Source: DASXTB01 sp036505615 (GTDB taxonomy: Bacteria > Acidobacteriota > UBA6911 > JACQSX01). Taken from it: a stretch of 25,780 nucleotides of DNA. Positions 1-8,487 of the stretch are shown here, piece by piece. Numbering within the stretch: the stretch's first letter is position 1; every line of letters begins with the position of its first letter. The notes below the pieces were generated by a model. The model ran no database searches. It was given only the letters and a program-made list of their open reading frames with translations, and was not told where the DNA came from. Where the stretch lies: positions 1 through 25,780 of the forward strand of contig DASXTB010000055.1 of the NCBI GenBank assembly GCA_036505615.1, written 5' to 3'. The translations under genes and the position numbers were made by a program.

Positions 1-513
1 CTTAATCAGATCCTCCTTCCGGTCCCATGCGGCAATATTGACGGGCCGGACGTTACCGGCACAGTTTGCTTGCAAATTATCTCGAAGTATACCGAAGATC
101 TGAGGCAAGGCCTCCACAGCCACTACTCTGCCTGATTCACCTACCAGCTTTGACGCCAGCAAAGAGTAATAACCGATGTTGGCTCCCACATCGACAAAAG
201 TGTCGCCTGCCAGCAGTCGCTCACTGATCCAGTTTGTCAAATTCGGTTCCCAGATGCCGAAATAGTATATATACCTACCAACTATATCCGCCGCGTCGGC
301 GCACACTGCGCTTCCAAAGATTGTCTTGGCTTTGACGTAGGATTCCAGCCACCACAGATGGGCGGCAAGATGCGCCCACAAGGTTTTCTTACCGAAGGAG
401 GACGGGGCGTACCTGAAGTACGCTCTCAGCGGCGGAATCAGCAGGTTCCGCGCTATCGTTTTCATACTTCCCGGCGAGGCCTCGAACGCGTTCTTTATAA
501 CATCTTTATACAT
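1..513 (-). CDS. FkbM-family methyltransferase, 3' end outside window
   Basis: The minus-strand frame is open from an ATG at 513 to the window edge, giving 171 residues with no stop. The protein begins MYKDVIKNAFEASPG. Around residues 103-130 it carries a Rossmann SAM-binding signature, with FVDVGANIGYYSLLASKL followed by GRVVAVEALP, which is characteristic of FkbM-type SAM-dependent methyltransferases. These usually O-methylate sugars or other secondary metabolites. The start lies 10 bases after the stop of the amidotransferase gene, so it is probably the distal gene of the same transcript. In this context the likely substrate is a sugar of the polysaccharide repeat unit (inference). Only the N-terminal part of the usual 230-300 residue family length is present. 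Confidence 0.85.
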   Translation of the reverse strand, partial: MYKDVIKNAFEASPGSMKTIARNLLIPPLRAYFRYAPSSFGKKTLWAHLAAHLWWLESYVKAKTIFGSAVCADAADIVGRYIYYFGIWEPNLTNWISERLLAGDTFVDVGANIGYYSLLASKLVGESGRVVAVEALPQIFGILRDNLQANCAGNVRPVNIAAWDRKEDLIK

Positions 514-523
514 CGGCTAATCC

Positions 524-2425
524 TCAGGGTACAGGTGCTGCCTCTTTGTCTAAGAAGACTCGATGCCACAGCTCAAGCACAGCGAGCGAAAAAATTTCCT
601 TGGAATAACTGCCGGAACGCAAATCTTCCGAAACTAGTTCCTCGATGCACTTCTTCTTAAAATAACCCCTCGCTATAGTTTTTCGGTCGAGCAGAATATC
701 AAGAAGCCAATCTCGCAAATCTGTTCTCAGCCAGGACTCGTAGGGAACGGGAAACCCGGCTTTCCTGCGGTTCAGAATTTCTTTGGGAACTCGATGATTC
801 AGGATCCTTTTGGCGATATATTTTGTCGTGAATCGGCGAATCTTAAAGTTTTCGGGTAAAGACGCTGCGAACTCCAGCACCTTATGGTCGAGGAGAGGTA
901 CGCGAAGCTCGACAGAGTTTGCCATGGTCATCTTATCTGCTTTCAGCAACAGGTCGTCTACCAGCCACGTCTTGGTGTCGACGTATAACATCGTGTTCAA
1001 TCTATTACCTTGTGCTCCATTGACGAGGTACTTCGTCGCCGCACTGGCCGAGCGCTCCTTGTCCACGCATTCAGCAAAGTCTTTGGAATAGAGTTCGTCC
1101 ATGCGGCTGTTAAAAAAGCGGTACGGGTTGGAGGTCCGACTGTAGTAATAGGACTTAAATGGAGTGTTTAACAGCGGCGCGTATTTGGCGACTCGTTTGG
1201 ACCGAAGGAAATAGTGATTCAGGAAGGAAACACCTGGGGCGAGCACTCTATTAAACGGTCTCAAGACGCTCTTCAAGCGCTCCAGCCAGAGTATAGTTCG
1301 ATAATTAGAATAACCGGCGAACGCCTCGTCGCCACCCTCTCCTGAGATCAACACCTTCACAAAGTTCCTGGCTAGCCTGGACACGTAATACAAGGCGACT
1401 GCCGGTGGCTCGCAGACCGGCTCTTCCATATGCCAAACGTACTGCGGCAGAAAATCCTGAAAGTCCTTGGCAGTTATGGTCATCTGATGATGCTGGGATC
1501 TGTACCTGCGCGCTGCCAGTTTCGCATAGGGCCGTTCATCGGTAATGCCCGGTGCTGAAAACCCGATGGTAAAGCTGCTGATTGGACGATCTGTCTTCCC
1601 CGCTGCGAGGCTCAGCATGGCGGTGGAGTCAACTCCACCGCTCAGAAGGAATCCCACCGGCACATCGCTGATCATGTGCAGCTTGACGGCCTCGTCCAGC
1701 AATTCCGATAGCTCCGTCTCTGCTTGACGGAGATTTTGCCGCGACGGTTCGAAATGGAGATCCCAGTATTGCCTGATCTCTGGTTTGCCGCCTCGGAACA
1801 CCATGTAGGAGCCAGCCGCCAGCTTATAGATATTTTGGAACAGTGTTTCCTCGCCTGGGACGTAATAAAACGTCAGGAATCTATCGATCATATTAGGGAC
1901 GACTTCCCGCTTCACCTCCGGATCGGCCAGGAGCGCTTTAATTTCCGAAGCGAAAATCAAGGACCTATTCGTCAACGAATAATAAAGTGGTTTTATTCCC
2001 ACTCGATCTCTTGCTAGAAGTAATGCTGTTTGGCGCTCGTCCCACAGGGCAAACGCAAACATTCCTCGAAGTTTTTCAACGCACGCTTCGCCAAGCTCCT
2101 CGTACAGATGGACGATTACCTCGGTGTCAGATTGCGTCTTAAAAACATGCCCCTTTGTCATTAAATATCGTCGCAGCTCCTGATAGTTGTAAATCTCGCC
2201 ATTAAATACGATCCAAACCGTGCCATCCTCGTTGGACAGAGGTTGACGCCCGCTGTTCAAGTCGATTATCGCAAGCCTTCTGTGGCCCAGTCCGACTCCC
2301 GGGGCCACATAGACTCCTTCGTCATCCGGACCGCGGTGTCGAATCGTGTCAAGCATCAACTTCAGCAATGACCGCTCGACCACGGCACCCTTATCGAATG
2401 TCAATTTGCCGCAGATGCCGCACAT
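524..2425 (-). CDS. asnB: AsnB-type glutamine-hydrolysing amidotransferase of a polysaccharide locus
   Basis: This 633-residue protein has the class II glutamine amidotransferase domain with the N-terminal nucleophile Cys2 (MCGICG), GHRRLAIIDL at 47-56 and NGEIYN at 75-80. An asparagine synthase domain follows, with the ATP pyrophosphatase motif SGGVDS at 262-267 and GEGGDE at 362-367. All visible catalytic motifs are intact. The family makes asparagine from aspartate, glutamine and ATP, and members of about this length occur in exopolysaccharide (exosortase-associated) loci. In O-antigen loci, homologues such as WbpS are proposed to amidate uronic acids. Because genes for a diacetamido-uronic acid are nearby, amidation of that sugar is a reasonable inference. 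The start is supported by a GGAAGAGAG ribosome site and by the requirement for Cys2. It lies 17 bases after a GT2 gene. Confidence 0.9.
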   Translation of the reverse strand: MCGICGKLTFDKGAVVERSLLKLMLDTIRHRGPDDEGVYVAPGVGLGHRRLAIIDLNSGRQPLSNEDGTVWIVFNGEIYNYQELRRYLMTKGHVFKTQSDTEVIVHLYEELGEACVEKLRGMFAFALWDERQTALLLARDRVGIKPLYYSLTNRSLIFASEIKALLADPEVKREVVPNMIDRFLTFYYVPGEETLFQNIYKLAAGSYMVFRGGKPEIRQYWDLHFEPSRQNLRQAETELSELLDEAVKLHMISDVPVGFLLSGGVDSTAMLSLAAGKTDRPISSFTIGFSAPGITDERPYAKLAARRYRSQHHQMTITAKDFQDFLPQYVWHMEEPVCEPPAVALYYVSRLARNFVKVLISGEGGDEAFAGYSNYRTILWLERLKSVLRPFNRVLAPGVSFLNHYFLRSKRVAKYAPLLNTPFKSYYYSRTSNPYRFFNSRMDELYSKDFAECVDKERSASAATKYLVNGAQGNRLNTMLYVDTKTWLVDDLLLKADKMTMANSVELRVPLLDHKVLEFAASLPENFKIRRFTTKYIAKRILNHRVPKEILNRRKAGFPVPYESWLRTDLRDWLLDILLDRKTIARGYFKKKCIEELVSEDLRSGSYSKEIFSLAVLELWHRVFLDKEAAPVP

Positions 2426-2442
2426 CGGTATCTCTCTTCCAG

Positions 2443-3414
2443 CTAGGGGTTACTACTCAAGCCCAACGCCCCGTCATCCAGCCCCACCGCCCATTTCAGG
2501 ACGGCGGTCCATTTCGCCGCGGCTGACTGCAGGACTTCCCTCTTCCACACGGTATTTCCCAATGCGAACATTACAGCGATTAGCATCAAGCGTCCCATCG
2601 CAGCCAAAACCATTGCTGCCCTGTACAGCAAGCCATAGAGCCGGCCCCGCGTCTTGGTGCAAAATTGCAGTATCGCTTTAGATTTCATTATCGTATCTCT
2701 TTGGTTGGGAACTTGCCCGGCGGTGCTTCTCCCCCCATGATGAATCATCGTCGCCTCTCCCACGTAATAATTGATCAATCCGATGCGCCGGATCTTGTAG
2801 CTCAGGTCTACGTCTTCCGCGTACATGAAATATTCTTCACTGAACATGGCAACCTCCTCGAATACTTCGCGCTTGACCATCATGCACGCACCGGAGATAA
2901 CCTCCACCGTTGCCGGCCCTGCATGGCTAGCGAAGAGCGGTCCAATTCCCCACAAGCGGCAATTCGGCCAGCGCACTCGTAAGTACTCGATGTCCGTCAC
3001 CTGGTTGACAATCGTTGGGAATTTCTGAATGCAGCTCGTCTGTACTGAGAGGTCACTATTTAATAGTTTGCAGCCGACTATACCCGCGGCCGGCAATGAC
3101 TTCAGCCGCTCCAGCAGGACGTTAATTGCCGGACTGACCAGCTCCGTGTCCGGGTTCAAAAATAGCAGATATCTACCCGATGAAGCCTTGAAGCCAAGAT
3201 TATTTGCTCGCGCAAAGCCAAGGTTAGTGGCGCTCTTGATTATCCTGACGTCCCTGAAGTGTTGCTTTAGAAGATCAACGTCCTGTGTCGGCGAGGCGTT
3301 ATCGACAACAATGATTTCGAAGGAAATACCTACGGTGTATTCATAGATGCTGGCAATACACGCTCGTAAGTACTCTACTGAGTTCCAGTTCACAGATATT
3401 ATGGAAAGATCCAT
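2443..3414 (-). CDS. GT2 family glycosyltransferase, rhamnosyltransferase (WbbL) type
   Basis: This 323-residue protein has a GT-A fold. Visible landmarks are SIISVNWNS at the N-terminus, VVDNAS at 36-41, LNPDTEL at 86-92 as the metal/nucleotide-binding DXD-like site, SGACMMVKREVF at 174-185 and the acceptor-side motif YAEDVDLSYKI at 198-208. This set is typical of WbbL-like rhamnosyltransferases, though the donor cannot be deduced from sequence alone. A hydrophobic C-terminal stretch near residues 262-285 may seat the enzyme on the inner membrane. It would add one sugar to the undecaprenyl-linked repeat unit in the cytoplasm. It starts at ATG 3414 without a clear Shine-Dalgarno sequence, 100 bases after the preceding glycosyltransferase gene. 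Confidence 0.9.
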   Translation of the reverse strand: MDLSIISVNWNSVEYLRACIASIYEYTVGISFEIIVVDNASPTQDVDLLKQHFRDVRIIKSATNLGFARANNLGFKASSGRYLLFLNPDTELVSPAINVLLERLKSLPAAGIVGCKLLNSDLSVQTSCIQKFPTIVNQVTDIEYLRVRWPNCRLWGIGPLFASHAGPATVEVISGACMMVKREVFEEVAMFSEEYFMYAEDVDLSYKIRRIGLINYYVGEATMIHHGGRSTAGQVPNQRDTIMKSKAILQFCTKTRGRLYGLLYRAAMVLAAMGRLMLIAVMFALGNTVWKREVLQSAAAKWTAVLKWAVGLDDGALGLSSNP

Positions 3415-3514
3415 AGTTTATTTGGCTGACAACCACTGCCAGGCTGCGGCGCACATGCTCACTAAGCGGGGGCCAAAACCAACCCAACGCAAAGTGTCGA
3501 GTGGAGTTGGCCGC

Positions 3515-4381
3515 TCATCTCCAAATTGTCTCTTTGCCCAACAGTCGCGCCAGTTGCTCGTGCCGCAGGTATCTAATCAATTCACGGTCATCTACCTGGG
3601 GAATGCGCTTCAGATAGCCTGTGGCGAATCCATACAGCGACGCAAGAGAACCGATAATGACTGGCCGCCGGGCCAGCCGCGTAATGCACTTTGCCAGCAT
3701 GAACAGCGGATGGTAACCAGAGATATAATCTGCTCTTCCATTCTTAACCATGCCAGTCCAACAGCCGTCGGCCGATCCGGTGAACCGATGGTGTAGGAGA
3801 TGAAGGTCAGCAAAGCTCATTGTGGTCCAGCCGAGCATGTTTGCTTTGACCTCGTCTATTGTGTCCCATCCTGGAGCCGGCCAAAGGCCGCCAATGGCTT
3901 CCCAGCAGGCTCTCCGGTAGAACTTGGTAGCTCCCCTGACATGAAACTTGGGGCAAGTTTCCAGCCGTTTTTGCTCACCTTCAAGATGGTAGATAACTCC
4001 TCCGCCGATGCCGAGGCGCGGGTTCTTCTCGAAATATTGGAATACTTTTTCAAAATATTCCGCTTCGAAAGACAAGTCTCCATCCAGCTTTATAATGAAG
4101 TCCCAATCGAGGCACCGTATCGCGTTGTAGCCCCGGTAGAATGCCTCGATCACTCCGCCGCCGGACTTCCGAAACCCGCGGTTCTTGCGATGAAACACCC
4201 GAATCCAGGGATAAAGATTTGCATATCGCTGTATGATGGCTGCCGTGCTGTCTGTGGACCCGTCATCCACAATAATCCACTCGGCTGGTGGAACAGTCTG
4301 GCTGACCACACTGTGAATCGTCGACTCTATATATTTCTCTTCGTCGCGGACCGGGGTTATCACTACGGACGTTCTGCTCAT
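3515..4381 (-). CDS. GT2 family glycosyltransferase
   Basis: This 288-residue GT-A glycosyltransferase carries SVVITPVRDEEKYI at the N-terminus, VDDGSTD at 38-44 and the DXD-type motif KLDGDL at 98-103. It ends in a positively charged, partly helical tail. It probably transfers a sugar to the growing lipid-linked repeat unit at the cytoplasmic face. It is a different subgroup from the neighbouring WbbL-like enzyme and lacks the NPDTEL and EDVDL motifs. The start ATG at 4381 fits the domain start. About 80 non-coding bases separate it from the upstream O-antigen ligase-like gene. The donor and acceptor are unknown. Confidence 0.88.
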   Translation of the reverse strand: MSRTSVVITPVRDEEKYIESTIHSVVSQTVPPAEWIIVDDGSTDSTAAIIQRYANLYPWIRVFHRKNRGFRKSGGGVIEAFYRGYNAIRCLDWDFIIKLDGDLSFEAEYFEKVFQYFEKNPRLGIGGGVIYHLEGEQKRLETCPKFHVRGATKFYRRACWEAIGGLWPAPGWDTIDEVKANMLGWTTMSFADLHLLHHRFTGSADGCWTGMVKNGRADYISGYHPLFMLAKCITRLARRPVIIGSLASLYGFATGYLKRIPQVDDRELIRYLRHEQLARLLGKETIWR

Positions 4382-4462
4382 GGACTCTATAATGGAAAAA
4401 TCAATCTCGGCGTCGGCGCTACAGGCCTCGTTGGCTCAAATTGTCCTTACGGCACACCTGGC

Positions 4463-5872
4463 TCACGGGAACCTGGATGAGGCTAAGCTGTTGCTTGAAT
4501 AACAAGAGGCGATTTGCGGAAGCAGCGGCGACTTCCCGTCCTTGAGATCACCCGCCTGCTCAAGCTCGAGTGACCGCATAGCATCGTTTGCCACCGCCGA
4601 GATCATGGCCAAGAAGGCGTACCAAGCTACCATGGTCTGATCGAAGTAAGAGATTCCAAAGAACGCCACAATGTTCGCGAATAGCGCAGCCCCCAATGTC
4701 CACAAGAAGAATTCTTTCCTTTTGTTCCCTTCACAAGCTTTTCTGGCGTTGCCCAGGTACTGGAAGCCGCACACAATTATGGAAATAAAGAAAATAAGAG
4801 GAAGAAGACCGGAGGTCTCACCTACAGCCACGTATTGATTGGCGAGGTCCCACATGTCCCAGCCCCACTGCCCGTTATTCTTCACGCCCAGAAGCCACCA
4901 GTCTCCAAAATGCCGGATGAACCGATCCACCAAGTAAAAGCGGTGATAGCCGGAGGAACCACCGACGACGTCGAATCGGCCGATGAGAGCCCAAACGGGC
5001 GCTTTCATTGACAGGTGGAGGCAGAGTAGGGAAATAACGATGCCCCATCGGATGATGCGCATGCGCTTACGCAAGGGCCACAGGAAAAGAGCAAAGATTC
5101 CCGCCCCATAAGCCAACAGAGGAGTGCTGGAGACGGATGCAAATGTAATCACCGTGGCCGCGATAGCTCCCACCAGTGCACCAGCCCGATTTTTGCCCTT
5201 CCACCACAGCCCGAGAAACAGCGGCAACGAGGTCGCGCCAAAAGATCCGGCCAGAATCGGGTGCGCAAAAGAAGCCATCGCACGAAAGCGATCCTCTCGT
5301 GCCTCCAGTGACTCACGCATCGCCTGATGGGTTCCACCAAAGAGGACATACGGATTCCGACCGGTTGACTGCTCAATCACCATCACCAGCGCAATTACAG
5401 CCGCAATATACACCAGCGCCCGTAATGCACGATCCACGTCCTCCTCGTCCCGGATCATGAAACGTAGGAGAAAGTAAATGCCAAACATCATGTAGAGAGC
5501 CCCCATCTGATTGATCAACGCTCCCCATTCCTGCCACAGGAAGACAAAGTCAATGGCAGTGAAGATCCCCAGCAGAGCCACAGCCTTGTCGATTCCCTTC
5601 ATGCCGCCATTAAGAAATTCAATCTTCGTAGAGAACTTGATCGCGAGAAGACGAACCCAACCAAACAGTACCACCACGCGCAGCATCTGGAAGTGCAAAG
5701 GGCCGACAACAAGAACTTGGTCCATGGGGATAAGGAAGACGGCGGAAAAAAATGGCAGGACGAGATATTTTCTTGGTAGGAATAAAATCAAGACTCCCGC
5801 AAGCAGCACCGCGCAGGCAATGGCCGGATGAACGGAGGTTTCCCCTCCGCCGCCGAACCTAGACGGCTCCAT
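4463..5872 (-). CDS. O-antigen ligase/polymerase-like membrane protein (WaaL/Wzy superfamily)
   Basis: This 469-residue protein is mostly hydrophobic helices. It contains a FAHPILAGSFGA segment at 202-213, which resembles the conserved region of O-antigen ligase domain proteins. A long extracytoplasmic loop around residues 300-352 is rich in Gly, Trp and Tyr, and is followed by more membrane segments. The superfamily joins lipid-linked glycans on the periplasmic side, either polymerising repeat units (Wzy) or ligating them to an acceptor (WaaL), and the two roles cannot be separated by sequence here. Next to a Wzx-type flippase in a repeat-unit locus, the polymerase role is slightly favoured. 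The start at 5872 has a good site, with AAGGAG upstream of the ATG. Confidence 0.82.
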   Translation of the reverse strand: MEPSRFGGGGETSVHPAIACAVLLAGVLILFLPRKYLVLPFFSAVFLIPMDQVLVVGPLHFQMLRVVVLFGWVRLLAIKFSTKIEFLNGGMKGIDKAVALLGIFTAIDFVFLWQEWGALINQMGALYMMFGIYFLLRFMIRDEEDVDRALRALVYIAAVIALVMVIEQSTGRNPYVLFGGTHQAMRESLEAREDRFRAMASFAHPILAGSFGATSLPLFLGLWWKGKNRAGALVGAIAATVITFASVSSTPLLAYGAGIFALFLWPLRKRMRIIRWGIVISLLCLHLSMKAPVWALIGRFDVVGGSSGYHRFYLVDRFIRHFGDWWLLGVKNNGQWGWDMWDLANQYVAVGETSGLLPLIFFISIIVCGFQYLGNARKACEGNKRKEFFLWTLGAALFANIVAFFGISYFDQTMVAWYAFLAMISAVANDAMRSLELEQAGDLKDGKSPLLPQIASCYSSNSLASSRFP

Positions 5873-5927
5873 TCCCTTGCGCTCCTTCTCCAGAACTGAT
5901 TTCCGGACCCTTCGGCTTATTCATCTG

Positions 5928-7439
5928 CTAGGTGGTTCGTGCCTGATTGTTTCGCAGGTATATTCCCAGGCTCAGGCTGTAAGCCAAAATGCAACCTAAA
6001 ATCCCCAGCACTATATTAGGTACAGGCCGAGCCAATATGCCGACGGGCTGGGTACCAAGGCAGATTGCGAGAACACCAATAGATATCGCCGCTGAAAACA
6101 GAAAGCTCTTCGAGTACTGAGTTAGATTAAGCCCTGTGAGCTGACGAATCCGGACAACCTGAAATAAGTAGCCAACTACAATTGAAATAAGGCATGCCAC
6201 CTGGGCTCCCACAAGGCCCAAATCCTTTGCCAAAGGGTAGATCAGAACAATGATGGTAATAGCCATCATAGCAACGCAACGCCGATGAAGCTGAGGAAGG
6301 CCCTTTGCGTAGAGGACGCTTGTTATCTGGCCGTTCACGAGGTTGACGAGAGCGACGCAGGAAGCAATGATTAATGCTCCCGTAGCTGCACCATAGCGGT
6401 CACCATATACAACGGTAAGCAACGAATGCCCGCAGAAGAACACAAAAACAAGGGCGGGCATCCCGAGGCGTACAATAAGCGACGTTACATTCACAAGTAT
6501 GCGATTTATACGAGCCGTGTCTCCCTGAATCTGGGAGAAGGTTGGAAGTAAGGTCTGACCCAACAGATTCATAATAAAACTCATCGGAGTCTGGACCAGA
6601 AAAACGGCCATGGCGTACAAACCGAGATCTGTAGCGGAATACAATTTTGCCAGGACAAAAATATCCGCGCGGGCAAAAATCAGATTTAAGAACGACAGGC
6701 CAAACATCCCTTTTGAAAACCGCAGTAATTTCCCGAGCGCTTCTCTGTCCCACGCAAGCGATGGAAGGTAGGGGCAGAGAAGGTAAGATAGAACGCAGCG
6801 GGCGGCGCTCTCGGCACAATACCCAATTACCAGAGCCCAGACATTTCGGATGAAAAGGGCTAAAATCACCGTTATCACGACACCGCAAATTCCGCCGCCG
6901 TGATTAATGGCTGCCCATCTCGGAAACCTCATCTGTTTGATGGCCAGATGAGTCCCAGGACTGATTGCCCCATAGAACAAGAGGCTTAGTAGGGACACAC
7001 GTAAAAGAGCGACCAGTTCTGGATTGGCGTAGAACCTTGAGACCCAAGGGGCTAGGGCGAAAATCAGAGAGTAGAGGCTTATCGCCCGCCCAAATCCCAA
7101 CCACCACGCCGCATTCAGATATTTATCCTCTCCCCCCCTGGGATTCTGAATGATTGCTTCTCTGACGCCTATTGCCGTGAGTGTATCAATGAGAGAACTG
7201 GCGGACAGGACGATCGCCATCGTTCCGAAAGCCTCCGGCGCAAGGAGCCGCGCTAGAAGCATATTGCGACCGAATCTGGACACCTGCTCGGCAAGACTTC
7301 CGCTCCCCAGCCAAGCGCCACCACGAAAAACTTTTGCTTTGAGATTTTCGCCCATGAGGGCTGCTTCAATAGGCCGTTTGACGCGCCCGTATATCTGGGA
7401 CCCGATCGATGTTCGCCTGCCGCTGCCCACTGGGTTCAT
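5928..7439 (-). CDS. Wzx-type polysaccharide flippase (MOP/PST family)
   Basis: The protein has about a dozen or more hydrophobic helices. An N-terminal section, VFRGGAWLGSGSLAEQVSR, is followed by NMLLARLLAPEAFGTMAI, which is characteristic of PST-family oligosaccharide exporters of the MOP superfamily. These flip undecaprenyl-linked repeat units from the cytoplasmic to the periplasmic leaflet. I place the start at ATG 7439 (503 residues). The frame can be extended 12 codons to a TTG at 7475, but no ribosome site precedes that codon, and only a weak AGGTAAAG precedes the ATG. A spacer of about 140 bases separates it from the upstream glycosyltransferase-like gene. Confidence 0.88.
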   Translation of the reverse strand: MNPVGSGRRTSIGSQIYGRVKRPIEAALMGENLKAKVFRGGAWLGSGSLAEQVSRFGRNMLLARLLAPEAFGTMAIVLSASSLIDTLTAIGVREAIIQNPRGGEDKYLNAAWWLGFGRAISLYSLIFALAPWVSRFYANPELVALLRVSLLSLLFYGAISPGTHLAIKQMRFPRWAAINHGGGICGVVITVILALFIRNVWALVIGYCAESAARCVLSYLLCPYLPSLAWDREALGKLLRFSKGMFGLSFLNLIFARADIFVLAKLYSATDLGLYAMAVFLVQTPMSFIMNLLGQTLLPTFSQIQGDTARINRILVNVTSLIVRLGMPALVFVFFCGHSLLTVVYGDRYGAATGALIIASCVALVNLVNGQITSVLYAKGLPQLHRRCVAMMAITIIVLIYPLAKDLGLVGAQVACLISIVVGYLFQVVRIRQLTGLNLTQYSKSFLFSAAISIGVLAICLGTQPVGILARPVPNIVLGILGCILAYSLSLGIYLRNNQARTT

Positions 7440-7580
7440 GAGTGAATCGTCTTTACCTGTATGAATTGCCGACAAAAGCTGGGGGATGCGTCTGAATGGG
7501 GTTTGGTGAATAGAGAGAAATTACCGTTGTCGCAGCGTACGGCCGACTGTGCGGAAAAATCGATGACTGAAGTGAGAAAC

Positions 7581-8462
7581 TTACTGGGACTGATGTACCG
7601 CCCCAAACTCGCTGGTTGCGGAGCAATTGACAAGGCCCTGACTGGTGGCTTCGAACTGCTCAAGAAGTTCCCGGACGCTCTTCAGCCGAGTCGCTCCAAC
7701 CTCTTTACGTCGAATGTGCCGCAGGTAAGCCTCTTGGACTCTTCTCATGTAGAGTGGAAAGTTGGATCTGGAAATCCTAATGCAAGTGGTTTGAATCGGC
7801 AGGCACTCTTTCCAAGCACGCTTAAAGTGTTTGTAGCACTGGTAGAACTCTTTTGGCAGGACCAGGTTTTGCTGACTGTTGTGTATGCAAAAGGCAGAGA
7901 TTGCATAGCTCTTCATTCCCCGCTTCGCTGCTGCCAGACAAATATCAGCGCCATATAAGTGGAAATGAGGCAGGCGTTCATCGAATTTAAGATTGGAAGA
8001 CTTTCTCAAGACCAGCACGATTTCGTCAAGGGTTTGAACAGGCATGGGATGCTCAAAGGGCATACCGAGAACACCCCGCCCGGGAGAATACACATGTCCC
8101 CGTCCGTTATCATTGAGCGTCTCTCCGTAGCATCCTAATACCCCCCATTTCGGATCCGTTGCTTCCAAAAGGTCAAGAGAATGCTCCAATTGTGACAGCC
8201 ATGGTTTCGGGAACGAAACATCCTGGTGAGCGAAAACGATGAGATCGTTGACACTTCGGCTGATTGCATCATTGTAAGCTTTCGCCGCAGAGCTGAAATT
8301 CTCCTGCACCAGAATTTGATGATTGTGCGGCACCTGGAAGCATGGAGATGCCAAGAAATTGTTCTTGAACAAGTCCATGCTGTTGACCGCGACGGCGAAT
8401 GTAACGTGTGTAGACATCTTTCCTACAGAAGTGAGTGTTGGGGCAATCTCACTTGACTGCAC
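7581..8462 (-). CDS. Glycosyltransferase-like protein, GT2-related with AHQDV motif
   Basis: This 293-residue protein, counted from a GTG at 8462, shows a degenerate GT-A pattern. An N-terminal beta strand (VTFAVAVNS) is followed by AKAYNDAISRSVNDLIVFAHQDV at roughly 60-82, where HQD occupies the place of the DXD motif. HLYGADICLAAAKRGM lies at about 168-183. This arrangement matches GT2-like proteins annotated as glycosyltransferase-like (Glyco_tranf_2_5 type). It presumably works on the same glycan, but substrate and activity are unproved. An alternative start is ATG 8417 (278 residues), right at the conserved domain. The GTG is preceded by AGGGA at plausible spacing, so I keep the longer form with reservation. 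Confidence 0.75.
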   Translation of the reverse strand: MQSSEIAPTLTSVGKMSTHVTFAVAVNSMDLFKNNFLASPCFQVPHNHQILVQENFSSAAKAYNDAISRSVNDLIVFAHQDVSFPKPWLSQLEHSLDLLEATDPKWGVLGCYGETLNDNGRGHVYSPGRGVLGMPFEHPMPVQTLDEIVLVLRKSSNLKFDERLPHFHLYGADICLAAAKRGMKSYAISAFCIHNSQQNLVLPKEFYQCYKHFKRAWKECLPIQTTCIRISRSNFPLYMRRVQEAYLRHIRRKEVGATRLKSVRELLEQFEATSQGLVNCSATSEFGAVHQSQ

Positions 8463-8487
8463 TTGATTCCCTGCCCAGCCGAGCCAG

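Noticed and set aside
3800..4480. 226-codon plus-strand open frame
   Set aside because: It lies antisense to a GT2 gene with intact motifs, and its translation has no recognisable domain.
7461..7958. 165-codon plus-strand open frame
   Set aside because: Most of it is antisense to the AHQDV-type transferase. The part in the spacer has no ribosome site and the product is not protein-like in composition.
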